The position numbers and the translations under genes are program-made. From NCBI GenBank assembly GCA_017634255.1, contig JAGBNT010000090.1, positions 1 through 13,611 of the forward strand: 13,611 bases of DNA, written 5' to 3'. Below the pieces are notes generated by a model that saw only the letters and a program-made list of their open reading frames with translations, did not search any database and was not told where the DNA came from. Positions 7,095-13,611 of this stretch are shown in pieces. The stretch is from Lachnospiraceae bacterium. GTDB lineage: Bacteria > Bacillota_A > Clostridia > Lachnospirales > Lachnospiraceae. Position 1 is the first letter of the stretch, and each line of letters opens with the position of its first letter.

Positions 7095-8486
7095 TCAGAG
7101 CTTTATTATCCCCAGGGACTGCAGGAATAACAAAAACAGCAGCAGGGGTGCGATATATTTTACCATTACCCTGTACATGCCCCGCCTGCCGAACTTTTCT
7201 CCGTTCTTCGTCGCCTCGTTCACTACGGTTTCGGGTTTTACGACCCAGCCTATTAGGATGCAGGTTCCGATGGCAACCACGGGCATGAATATATAATTAC
7301 TGATATAGTCCAGGACATCAAGCAGCTGCCCCACTGCCCCGTTAGGCAGCTTGAGCTCAAAGTAAATTGCATTATATCCAAGACAGACAAAAATTCCGAT
7401 AACAAGTGCTATTATTGCCTCTATCACAGTGGCTTTCTTTCTCGACATGCCAAAATGGTCGATAAAGGAGGAGACCACTGCCTCCATGATGGAAATTGAG
7501 CTCGTCAGCGCCGCAAAGAATACCATTATAAAAAATACCGCTCCGAGCACCGCTCCGGCAATTCCCATCCGGGAGAATACCTGCGGCATCGAGATAAACA
7601 GAAGGGACGGACCTGAAGCGTCCATCGCCTCTCTTCCCATAAAGACAAAAAGAGGAACGATTATCATTACTCCGGCAAGAAAGGCTACCGCTGTGTCGAA
7701 AAGCTATATCCTTCCAGCGCTTTTTATTATATTCTCCTTATCCCCAAGGTACGCTCCATAGGTTATCATTATTCCCATCGCAACGCTGATGGAGTAAAAA
7801 AGCTGTCCCATGGCATCCAGCAGGACACTCATGAACTTTCCGAAGGTAAGGTTCTTAACGTCAGGAATTAGATAGATCGAAAGCCCCTGAAAACCGGTTC
7901 TGACTGTATCGCCCTCCCCGTAGGACAGGGTAAGGGCAAAGACGGATATTGCCACTACTACCAGGATGAGAATTGGCATCAGAATCCTGGATATTTTTTC
8001 GATCCCCTTGTCTATGCCCTTATAGATTACAAAAGAGGTCAGGAGCACAAAAACCACCGTAAGTATCACCGGCTCTACGGGAGACGTGATAAACCCGGTG
8101 AAATAGCCGTCTTCTATGGCTGCTCCCCCGCCTCCGGTAAGATAGACCAGGCAGTACTTTAAGACCCAGCCGCCGATAACGCAGTAATAGGGCAGGATAA
8201 GAAACGGCACTATAACCGCAAAAAGCCCTATCCACCTGAATTTTTCATGGATCGCTCCGTATGCCCGCAACGGGGACTTTTTTGTCTTTCGTCCGATGGA
8301 AACCTCGGAAATCAGCAGCGTAAAGCCGAAGGTCAGAACGAGCACCAGATATATCACCAAAAACAGACCCCCGCCATTTTTCGCCGCCAGATAGGGGAAC
8401 CTCCATAAATTCCCCAGACCCACTGCGCTTCCCGCAGCCGCCAATACAAAACCTAATGATCCTGAAAATGATTTTTTCTCCTCCAT
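7095..8486 (-). pseudogene. Sodium:neurotransmitter symporter (SNF/NSS) family transporter interrupted by in-frame TAG
   Basis: NSS proteins import amino acids or related solutes with Na+ using the LeuT fold. The reading frame is 464 codons, normal for bacterial members, but codon 261 (7706-7704) is TAG. Both halves stay in the same frame. The first 260 residues hold TM1-TM6, with the unwound Na+/substrate segment AVGLGNLWRFPY (21-32) and the TM6 segment YSISVAMGIMITYG (231-244). After the stop, LFDTAVAFLAG continues directly into TM7, and the conserved AALTSSISIMEA Na+-site helix follows. So one base change, for example GAG to TAG, seems to have broken an otherwise well-kept gene. The start at 8486 is chosen because MEEKKSFSGSLGF is the usual N-terminus and GAGGG precedes it; a longer frame from 8537 would overlap the dehydrogenase. 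A sequencing error, or a truncated product plus restart at the ATG at 7667, cannot be excluded. Confidence 0.88.
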
Positions 8487-8502
8487 AATCTCCCTCAAGC
8501 AA

Positions 8503-9870
8503 CTATAATCTCCAGTAGTCATAACCCTGGGCTTCAAAGCTTTTTTTATCGAGTATGCCCTTTATATCAGCAAGCATCCTCGGCGTATCCTTCCCGACCC
8601 TGTAAAACGCAGCCAGGGTGTCGGGCGTGTACTTTTTAAAATCCTCGTGCGCAACGGCAAGGATAACAAGATCCATATCCTTTATGTCGGAAATGTCGCT
8701 AAATTCCACCCCGTACAGCCTCTTTGCCTCCGCCGCATCCGCATAGGGGTCCGCTATCACCGGTGAGATCTCAAATTCCTTCAATTCCCGGACTATGTCT
8801 ATAACCTTGGTATTTCTGGTATCCGGACAATTTTCCTTAAATGCGAAGCCCAGGATGGCAACACGGACATTCTTTACATCGATATCCTTTCGTATCATGT
8901 TCTTAACAAGGGTCTGTGCCACGAATTTCCCCATATCATCGTTCACGCGCCTGCCGGAAATGATAATCTGGCTGTGGTATCCCAATGCCTCAGCCCTGTA
9001 GGTAAGGTAGTAGGGATCTATGCCGATGCAGTGCCCGCCTACGAGTCCGGGTCTGAAATTCAGGAAATTCCATTTTGTGCCGGCAGCTTCCAGTACCGAG
9101 AGGGTATCTATGCCCATCTTGTTAAATATCATAGAAAGCTCATTCATAAAGGCAATGTTTACATCCCTCTGGCTGTTCTCTATTACCTTTGCCGCCTCTG
9201 CGACCTTTATGCTCTCCGCCCGGTAGACCCCGGCTTTTACGACCATGGAATAGACTCCGGCTACAATGTCCAGCGTCTCCTGGTCCATCCCGGAAACGAT
9301 CTTGACTATGGTATCGAGCCTGTGCACCCTGTCTCCGGGGTTTATCCTTTCCGGAGAATACCCAATCTTAAAATCTTTGCCGCATTTAAGCCCGGATTCC
9401 TCCTCAAGTATGGGGACGCAGATTTCCTCGGTGACTCCGGGGTAGACCGTGGATTCATAGACCACGACAGACCCTCTGGTAAGATTTCTTCCCAGGATGT
9501 GGCTTGCGTCCGCTACGGGAGAAAGATCCGGCGTATGATCCTGCTTTACCGGGGTAGGAACCGCAACGATATGAAATTTCGCCTCCCTTAAGGCTGTTTC
9601 ATCAGACGTAAAATCAACCCCGCAGGAAGCAACCCTTTCATCCCCTACCTCGTTGGTCGGATCTTTCCCGCTCTTATACATTTCTATCTTTTCCGAGTTT
9701 ATATCGAAGCCCACTACCTTCACATGCTCGGAAAAAGCCACCGCGATAGGCATGCCCACATAGCCGAGTCCAACCAGTGAAAGGGCGGTTTTATGCTGTT
9801 TTAAGTCATTTAAAAGTGACATATCCTGCTGCATCGCTGTCTCCATATTTTGTTTCGTATCCTGCTGCAT
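8503..9870 (-). CDS. Nucleotide-sugar dehydrogenase, TviB/WbpO type (UDP-HexNAc 6-dehydrogenase)
   Basis: This cytoplasmic enzyme oxidises C6 of a UDP-N-acetylhexosamine with two NAD+ to give the uronic acid used in capsule or cell-wall polymers. It is 455 residues as called. Visible are the NAD-binding GLGYVGMP (34-41), the YESTVYPG block (138-145), the [11 protein letters not shown] helix (226-236) and the catalytic Cys281 in [13 protein letters not shown], followed by a C-terminal UDP-binding domain with [16 protein letters not shown]. The [19 protein letters not shown] wording matches TviB/WbpO (UDP-GlcNAc/GalNAc) better than WecC or UDP-glucose dehydrogenase, as I recall those families. 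The start is ambiguous: in-frame ATGs occur at 9870, 9846, 9834 and 9822 within a 12-bp tandem repeat. Those at 9870 and 9834 each have GGAG six bases upstream. Conserved sequence begins only near residue 27. It follows the flippase by 77 bp and precedes the broken transporter by 16 bp. Confidence 0.95.
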   Translation of the reverse strand: MQQDTKQNMETAMQQDMSLLNDLKQHKTALSLVGLGYVGMPIAVAFSEHVKVVGFDINSEKIEMYKSGKDPTNEVGDERVASCGVDFTSDETALREAKFHIVAVPTPVKQDHTPDLSPVADASHILGRNLTRGSVVVYESTVYPGVTEEICVPILEEESGLKCGKDFKIGYSPERINPGDRVHRLDTIVKIVSGMDQETLDIVAGVYSMVVKAGVYRAESIKVAEAAKVIENSQRDVNIAFMNELSMIFNKMGIDTLSVLEAAGTKWNFLNFRPGLVGGHCIGIDPYYLTYRAEALGYHSQIIISGRRVNDDMGKFVAQTLVKNMIRKDIDVKNVRVAILGFAFKENCPDTRNTKVIDIVRELKEFEISPVIADPYADAAEAKRLYGVEFSDISDIKDMDLVILAVAHEDFKKYTPDTLAAFYRVGKDTPRMLADIKGILDKKSFEAQGYDYWRL

Positions 9871-9900
9871 ATTTTACTCCATATTTTGATACATATTTTG
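9817..9900 (-). repeat. Seven-unit 12-bp tandem repeat spanning the dehydrogenase start
   Basis: Reading the minus strand from 9900, 84 bases divide into seven 12-bp units. The best-kept form is CAAAATATGNAN (units at 9900, 9888 and 9852); others diverge. Six of seven units carry ATG at the same phase, all in one frame. Units 1 and 2 open a tiny frame (M-Y-Q-N-M-E) that stops at TAA three bases before the ATG at 9870. Units 3, 5, 6 and 7 supply the four candidate in-frame starts of the dehydrogenase. Units 2 and 5 also carry GGAG six bases before the next ATG. A higher-order 36-bp duplication (9888-9853 and 9852-9817) is visible, with 28 of 36 positions identical. Confidence 0.75.
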
Positions 9901-9901
9901 A

Positions 9902-9929
9902 CCCCGATATTATGTAAACTTTATCGGGG
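9902..9929 (-). promoter_or_regulatory. Intercistronic hairpin between flippase and dehydrogenase
   Basis: CCCCGATA (9902-9909) and TATCGGGG (9922-9929) form a perfect 8-bp stem with a 12-base loop, just before the start-codon repeat. No U-tract follows on the minus strand, so it is more likely an attenuator, RNA-processing or translation-control element than a terminator. Eleven loop-region bases (9910-9920) are perfectly complementary to 9976-9986 in the end of the flippase gene, allowing a pseudoknot-like alternative fold. Confidence 0.55.
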
Positions 9930-9931
9930 AT

Positions 9932-9970
9932 TTGCGGTATTTCTGAGTTATGTTAACTTGCGGTATTTCT
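9932..9970 (-). repeat. 13-bp direct repeat across the flippase stop codon
   Basis: TTGCGGTATTTCT occurs at 9932-9944 and 9958-9970, 26 bp apart. The second copy encodes part of the flippase C-terminus; the first lies just after its TAA. Between them is AGTTA-TGT-TAACT (9946-9958), a small palindrome containing the stop codon. The layout suggests a local duplication, or spacer evolution next to the RNA element. Confidence 0.6.
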
Positions 9971-11351
9971 TCGCTAGTTTACATAACATTGCGACCCCCG
10001 CCGCTGCCGTTATTCCTATTGCCCCATACCTTATCGGCGTATTTTCGTACAATAACTGCGACCCAAGACCGACCACCGTGATGAGCCCCATCAAAAGCAA
10101 TATCATCAGATTTTTATAGACACCTGCTATTTTTAATATATGACAGCAGAATATCATATGCAGGAGCATCAGTATTATATATCCCGCCAGAGTAGTGTAG
10201 GCTGCCGCCTGATAGCCGTATTCAGGTATGAATATCAGGTTTAGCAGGATATTTATCGCCGCAGCGGTTATTGTCCCCACAGAAATGAAATAGGTCTTTT
10301 TTTCGTACTGCTCTATATTGACATAGAAGGTATAGGCAAATTTAAAGCCGTAGCCAAGCATAACGGGAGGCACTAAAACGGTTGCCTCTGCATAATCTTT
10401 GCCGCCCATTATCAGCATGAGCTCAGGAGCTAGCAGTATAGCCCCTTCCAGCATTATCATAAACACTATAAGGTACAGTCCCGAAACCTTGCTTACGGCT
10501 GCATGATCCTTTGCATGCAGCTTCTCAAAGAGCCAGGGCACCCACGCCTGGTTCATGGAGGTAAACAGCACCGATATTATCATGCCGCAGGAGTAGGCGA
10601 GAGAATATATTGCATTTGCCTCGCTTCCTACCATGGAGGTGATCATTACCTTGTCGGAAGAGCCCAGCAGGGTATTCGACAAAAGGTGCGGAACTATGGG
10701 GGCGCTGAAAGCAATGGCATATTTCCAGTATTCCTTGTTATATAGCGTCCTTCCCTTTGCGGTGACCAGTATAAAGGCAATGATGTACGCAATTATAAGG
10801 GGCAGCGCCTGTCCTGCTATGCGCCCGAAAAGCCTGTTCTCCAGCTTCGTTACGAGCAGCACCGAAAGCAGGGTAGAGGAAAGGGTCGTGACTATTGACA
10901 CCGCCACAAAGGCTTTGTACTTCAGCTGTATACGATGCTTTGCCTGCAATATCTCCAATGCGGGAGCAAAGAGCACATTTAAAAACATTATATTTATATA
11001 GATCATGTCCATTCCCAGAAGCTTTTCAAAAAAGTCTCCGAATATCAGGACCACTATATAAAATGCAGCGGTGATAATTGTTCCGAGAAATGTTACAGAA
11101 GACAGATAACCGTCAAAATCCTCTGTAAAATCGTAATAAGCGCGGCTTACCGAGGACTTAAACTCCAGAGTGCAGACTATCGCCACAATACTCAACCATG
11201 CGGTGTAGTTACTGAAGGCTCCGAAGTCTGACTTGGTCAGCAGCCTGGTAAAGATCGGTGTGGTGATAAAAGCAAGTCCCTGCAGAAGAAAATTGCTTAC
11301 CGTATACCATACTCCGGATTTCAGAGCCTTTGTGTCAGAGCTATTTGACAT
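9948..11351 (-). CDS. Polysaccharide flippase, Wzx/MATE-like (polysaccharide biosynthesis protein)
   Basis: The 467-residue, very hydrophobic protein has about 12-14 membrane segments and the family start SGVWYTVSNFLLQGLAFITT followed by PIFTRLLTKSDFGAFSNYTA (about 12-51). This is typical of the oligosaccharide flippases that move undecaprenyl-linked repeat units across the membrane (MOP superfamily, Wzx/RfbX). A charged loop and SSDKVMITSMVGSEANAIYSLAYS in the middle are also typical. Substrate cannot be told from sequence. It is divergent from the ATP-grasp gene and heads a run with the nucleotide-sugar dehydrogenase, which fits capsule or cell-wall polymer export. The start has only a weak purine-rich AGAGAG about ten bases upstream, and no better start is seen. 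Its last codons take part in repeats that continue past the stop. Confidence 0.92.
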   Translation of the reverse strand: MSNSSDTKALKSGVWYTVSNFLLQGLAFITTPIFTRLLTKSDFGAFSNYTAWLSIVAIVCTLEFKSSVSRAYYDFTEDFDGYLSSVTFLGTIITAAFYIVVLIFGDFFEKLLGMDMIYINIMFLNVLFAPALEILQAKHRIQLKYKAFVAVSIVTTLSSTLLSVLLVTKLENRLFGRIAGQALPLIIAYIIAFILVTAKGRTLYNKEYWKYAIAFSAPIVPHLLSNTLLGSSDKVMITSMVGSEANAIYSLAYSCGMIISVLFTSMNQAWVPWLFEKLHAKDHAAVSKVSGLYLIVFMIMLEGAILLAPELMLIMGGKDYAEATVLVPPVMLGYGFKFAYTFYVNIEQYEKKTYFISVGTITAAAINILLNLIFIPEYGYQAAAYTTLAGYIILMLLHMIFCCHILKIAGVYKNLMILLLMGLITVVGLGSQLLYENTPIRYGAIGITAAAGVAMLCKLAKKYRKLT

Positions 11352-11520
11352 TTATAACATTCTCTCTTATGCTTTGGTTTGGAAAAGACGGCTTTAATCA
11401 GTCTTTCCCTGCGCCGGATCGCGGGAGCTGCTCCCGGACAGTTCAGCGCGGATAAGAGCCAAAGAAGCTTGACCCTAAAGTCATATTATATCATACATAC
11501 ATATTAAAAAGGTAGTGTTT
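11352..11520. promoter_or_regulatory. Divergent intergenic region with two inverted repeats
   Basis: The region separates the flippase (minus) and ATP-grasp gene (plus). GGAAAAGAC (11381-11389) pairs with GTCTTTCC (11401-11408) with one bulged A. A GC-rich palindrome, CGGGAG-CTG-CTCCCG, spans 11422-11436 inside a GC-rich patch (about 11408-11460) flanked by AT-rich DNA. TTGACC (11469-11474) could be a -35 for the plus-strand gene, but no good -10 sits at 16-18 bp. AAGG at 11509-11512, eight bases before ATG 11521, is the likely ribosome binding site of the plus-strand gene. Confidence 0.5.
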
Positions 11521-12381
11521 ATGCTTAAAGAAGGACTGGAATACCTCCACGAGAGGTTTACTAAGCCGGAAAATTACCCTCGTGAGTTGAAAAAATGGTT
11601 TGAGAAAAATACGGGACTCAAACTGGACCTGAATAATCCGGTTACATATAATGAAAAGATCCAATGGATAAAGCTAAACTACAAAAACCCGCTCATGACC
11701 ACTCTGTCAGACAAATATCTGGTAAGGGACTGGATAAAGGATAAAATAGGCGAGGAATATCTCGTGCCGCTCCTCGGGGCATATGACAGGTTTTCGGACA
11801 TAAACTTCGCATCCCTGCCCGACCGCTTTGCGATGAAGACAAATCACGGCTCGAGCTGGAATATAATCGTACAGGATAAGTCTAAATTCAACCCCCTTTC
11901 CGCAAGGCTGAAATTCTTCATATGGATGCATTTAAATTATGCATATACCATGGGTTATCAACTTCATTATGCCCCTATAAAACCCAAAATCCTCATTGAG
12001 GAGTACCTGGAAAATGAGAGGGGAATGCTTCGGGACTATAAGATCCTGACCTTCGGCGGAAAGCCGTATTATATATGGGTAGACAGTGACCGATATACCG
12101 ACCACCGCAGAAACGTGTATGACCTGGACTGGAACAGCATTCCTTTTGAAATAGGATATCCGCATCTCCCAGAAGGCTATGAGCCTCCAAAAAACCTGAA
12201 AAAAATGATTGAACTCTCGGAAATCCTCGCTGAGGGCTTTCCAATGGTCAGAGTGGACTTTTACGAGGTAAACGACAGAGTGTACCTGGGAGAAATGACC
12301 TTTACCTCCGGAAGCGGACTGGATATGGTAAAGCCCTATGAATATGACAAGCTTTTGGGAGATCTTGTACCCCTGCCATAA
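11521..12381 (+). CDS. TupA-like ATP-grasp protein (cell-surface polymer modification)
   Basis: The 286-residue soluble protein matches the TupA-like ATP-grasp family, named after the teichuronopeptide gene of alkaliphilic Bacillus. Visible family blocks are the FAMKTNHGSSWNIIVQDK segment (about 103-120), where Lys106 and the GSS loop suit nucleotide binding, the EEYL segment (160-163), RDYKILTFGGKP (171-182), and RVDFYEV then GEMTFTSGSG (244-266), where acidic residues would bind Mg-ATP. Family members are thought to ligate amino acids to acidic polysaccharides, and often sit in capsule or exopolysaccharide clusters; the actual acceptor here is unknown. The ATG at 11521 is preferred over a GTG at 11515 because AAGG lies eight bases before the ATG but only two before the GTG. 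It is the only plus-strand gene, convergent with the YfhO-like gene (30 bp gap, no clear terminator seen). Confidence 0.9.
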   Translation: MLKEGLEYLHERFTKPENYPRELKKWFEKNTGLKLDLNNPVTYNEKIQWIKLNYKNPLMTTLSDKYLVRDWIKDKIGEEYLVPLLGAYDRFSDINFASLPDRFAMKTNHGSSWNIIVQDKSKFNPLSARLKFFIWMHLNYAYTMGYQLHYAPIKPKILIEEYLENERGMLRDYKILTFGGKPYYIWVDSDRYTDHRRNVYDLDWNSIPFEIGYPHLPEGYEPPKNLKKMIELSEILAEGFPMVRVDFYEVNDRVYLGEMTFTSGSGLDMVKPYEYDKLLGDLVPLP

Positions 12382-12411
12382 AAAATCGCTTTAAACCCTC
12401 TTCTCTTACTT

Positions 12412-13611
12412 TCAGGTTCCTCTTATTCGTCTATAACGCTCATGATAAAAAACTACTGCTACGAAAATTATAATCCCTGCCAAGGAAACAAGGGCTCCTA
12501 AACGCTTATATGGGGTATGATATCTAAACTCTATGTCATGTCGCCCGCTATCTAATCCTATCCCTAAAAAGGCTGTGTCTGTCTGGTATACTTTTGTCTC
12601 TTTTCCGTCTACATATGCCTTCCAGCCCGTGCTGTAAGGAATGGATACGCACAGGAGCCTGGGCTTCTTCAATTCAATACTGGCTGTTATCTTATCGTCT
12701 CCGATATATACGTCCTCGGCTACATCCTCTTTGAGAGCATCTATATAGCCTTCCAGACCATCCACCCTCTGACATACAACCTTTAAATCGTCAAAGCTAT
12801 AGTCTCCGGCAAATCCAAAACCGATAGTTATTTTATTTAGAGGTTTTTCTGAATAACCTGCGTTATACAAAAAATCATGCTGCCCGCAGTATGTAAGGTG
12901 TTTATTTGTCCTGAAGATATTTCTCTTTACATTATCCCCCACTGTGACGTATAGATTCAAAGAGGCGTTTTCATGATAAACCCTGTCAGAATACATGTTT
13001 CTCAGCCTGTTAAGCTTCGCAACAACACCTGTTTCGTTTCCATAATCTTTTTTCGACGCTTTATAATTTAGTCCATCTATTAAGAGATAGTTCTCACTGT
13101 TCTCCTCCCCCTCATAAATTATATCAATTTTGGCGCCATCTTCAATAACATGTATTATTCCATTCTCCAGTTCGATGTCATCTCCATGCTCTATCGTGAA
13201 GTCCTTTTCCACATCGGATAATTCCGGCTCAATATATCTTAATCCCAGTTCTTTCGCGGTTGCCTCGGGAACGTTTGCACCTTGGAGAAGTGCCTGCTGC
13301 CGTCCGGCTGCCGATAACTGCTGATATTTTTCCGGTTCTATGAGCGCCTCATAGGTGAACATTAACGGTAAAGTGTCATCTCCCCGGTATGCCAGATAGG
13401 TTTCTCCCAGATTTTCCTCCATGGCAAGGTCGCTTCTGTAATTGTATGGAAGGTAATCCTCCTCTCCTCCCTTTACTATGATGTACTTTACCCCGAAGAG
13501 CTCTTCGAGCATCGCGCGGCTGTCCAGATTATAAAACTTATAGTCGTAGGAGGTATTTTGCAGCCGCAGCTCCCTAAATAAATCACTTAAGTTATTATTA
13601 TATATGCTGTA
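12412..13611 (-). CDS. YfhO-family membrane protein, C-terminal part, cut by window edge
   Basis: The frame stays open to the window edge, giving 399 visible residues; the true start is beyond 13611, so the Met at 13512 is internal. The visible part is mostly extracytoplasmic. It begins with a YNNNLSDLFRELRL stretch and LDSRAMLEELFGVKYIIV, both typical of YfhO proteins. It continues with a beta-rich region containing LLCVSIPYSTGWKAYVDGKE and ends with one membrane helix (about visible residues 371-391) and a basic tail. YfhO proteins are large GT-C-like membrane proteins; in Bacillus and Listeria, members are required for glycosylation of lipoteichoic acid (established). A role in glycosylating a surface polymer fits the neighbours but the exact substrate is unknown. 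Confidence 0.88.
   Translation of the reverse strand, partial: YSIYNNNLSDLFRELRLQNTSYDYKFYNLDSRAMLEELFGVKYIIVKGGEEDYLPYNYRSDLAMEENLGETYLAYRGDDTLPLMFTYEALIEPEKYQQLSAAGRQQALLQGANVPEATAKELGLRYIEPELSDVEKDFTIEHGDDIELENGIIHVIEDGAKIDIIYEGEENSENYLLIDGLNYKASKKDYGNETGVVAKLNRLRNMYSDRVYHENASLNLYVTVGDNVKRNIFRTNKHLTYCGQHDFLYNAGYSEKPLNKITIGFGFAGDYSFDDLKVVCQRVDGLEGYIDALKEDVAEDVYIGDDKITASIELKKPRLLCVSIPYSTGWKAYVDGKETKVYQTDTAFLGIGLDSGRHDIEFRYHTPYKRLGALVSLAGIIIFVAVVFYHERYRRIRGT

Noticed and set aside
7095..7667. A separate 190-codon gene for a small membrane protein
   Set aside because: It is in frame with the upstream NSS half and continues its TM7-TM11 with only a TAG between; the true homology begins upstream of its first ATG.
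8487..8537. A longer start of the NSS transporter at 8537
   Set aside because: It would overlap the dehydrogenase coding end and adds residues absent from the family; ATG 8486 has a ribosome binding site and the normal N-terminus.
8974..9591. A 205-codon open frame on the plus strand, opposite the nucleotide-sugar dehydrogenase
   Set aside because: It lies wholly antisense to a strongly conserved enzyme, resembles no known protein and is explained by codon bias of the real gene.
9902..9929. The CCCCGATA hairpin as a rho-independent terminator
   Set aside because: No U-tract follows and the dehydrogenase downstream appears to belong to the same run; recorded instead as a possible control element.
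11515..11520. GTG start of the ATP-grasp gene at 11515
   Set aside because: The AAGG motif ends only two bases before it, too close; ATG 11521 has proper spacing.
1..13611. tRNA, rRNA, CRISPR arrays, insertion sequences, toxin-antitoxin pairs or phage-defence genes
   Set aside because: No cloverleaf, spaced direct-repeat array, transposase or recognisable defence protein was seen on either strand.

Overview
The window looks like chromosomal DNA of a Gram-positive anaerobe of the class Clostridia, most likely Lachnospiraceae. This rests on protein style (a small Cys-rich membrane protein paired with a CtpC-like P-type ATPase, a TupA-type ATP-grasp enzyme, a YfhO-family protein), strong AGGAGG-type ribosome binding sites and moderate GC. 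The taxon is inferred, not proven. Nearly all genes lie on the minus strand, so the transcribed order runs from the right end to the left; only the ATP-grasp gene is on the plus strand.

Right part (about 8500-13611): cell-surface polymer genes. They are the C-terminal part of a YfhO-family membrane protein, a convergent TupA-like ATP-grasp gene, and, divergent from that, a Wzx-type flippase followed by a TviB/WbpO-type nucleotide-sugar dehydrogenase. The flippase-dehydrogenase junction is unusual. It holds a hairpin whose loop can pair with the end of the flippase gene, then a seven-unit 12-bp tandem repeat that multiplies the dehydrogenase start codon.

Middle (about 4740-8490): a sodium:neurotransmitter-symporter-type transporter gene, broken by one in-frame TAG, sits 16 bp behind the dehydrogenase. 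It is followed by a membrane-bound GGDEF-EAL protein with an intact GGDEF site and a degenerate EAL site. A strong hairpin ends this run.

Left part (1-4740): a single malQ (4-alpha-glucanotransferase); a two-gene metal-transport operon (Cys-rich small membrane protein plus a P1B-type ATPase with YSC in place of the usual CPC motif) behind a promoter that overlaps a DtxR-family-like palindrome; and the N-terminal 196 residues of an adenylate-forming enzyme running off the left edge. A compound inverted repeat precedes that last gene.

No rRNA, tRNA, CRISPR array, insertion sequence or phage gene was recognised. No wholly new system is evident. The best leads are the putative RNA switch and start-codon repeat before the dehydrogenase, and the metal-ATPase operon with its unusual ion-binding motif, Cys-rich partner and palindromic operator.
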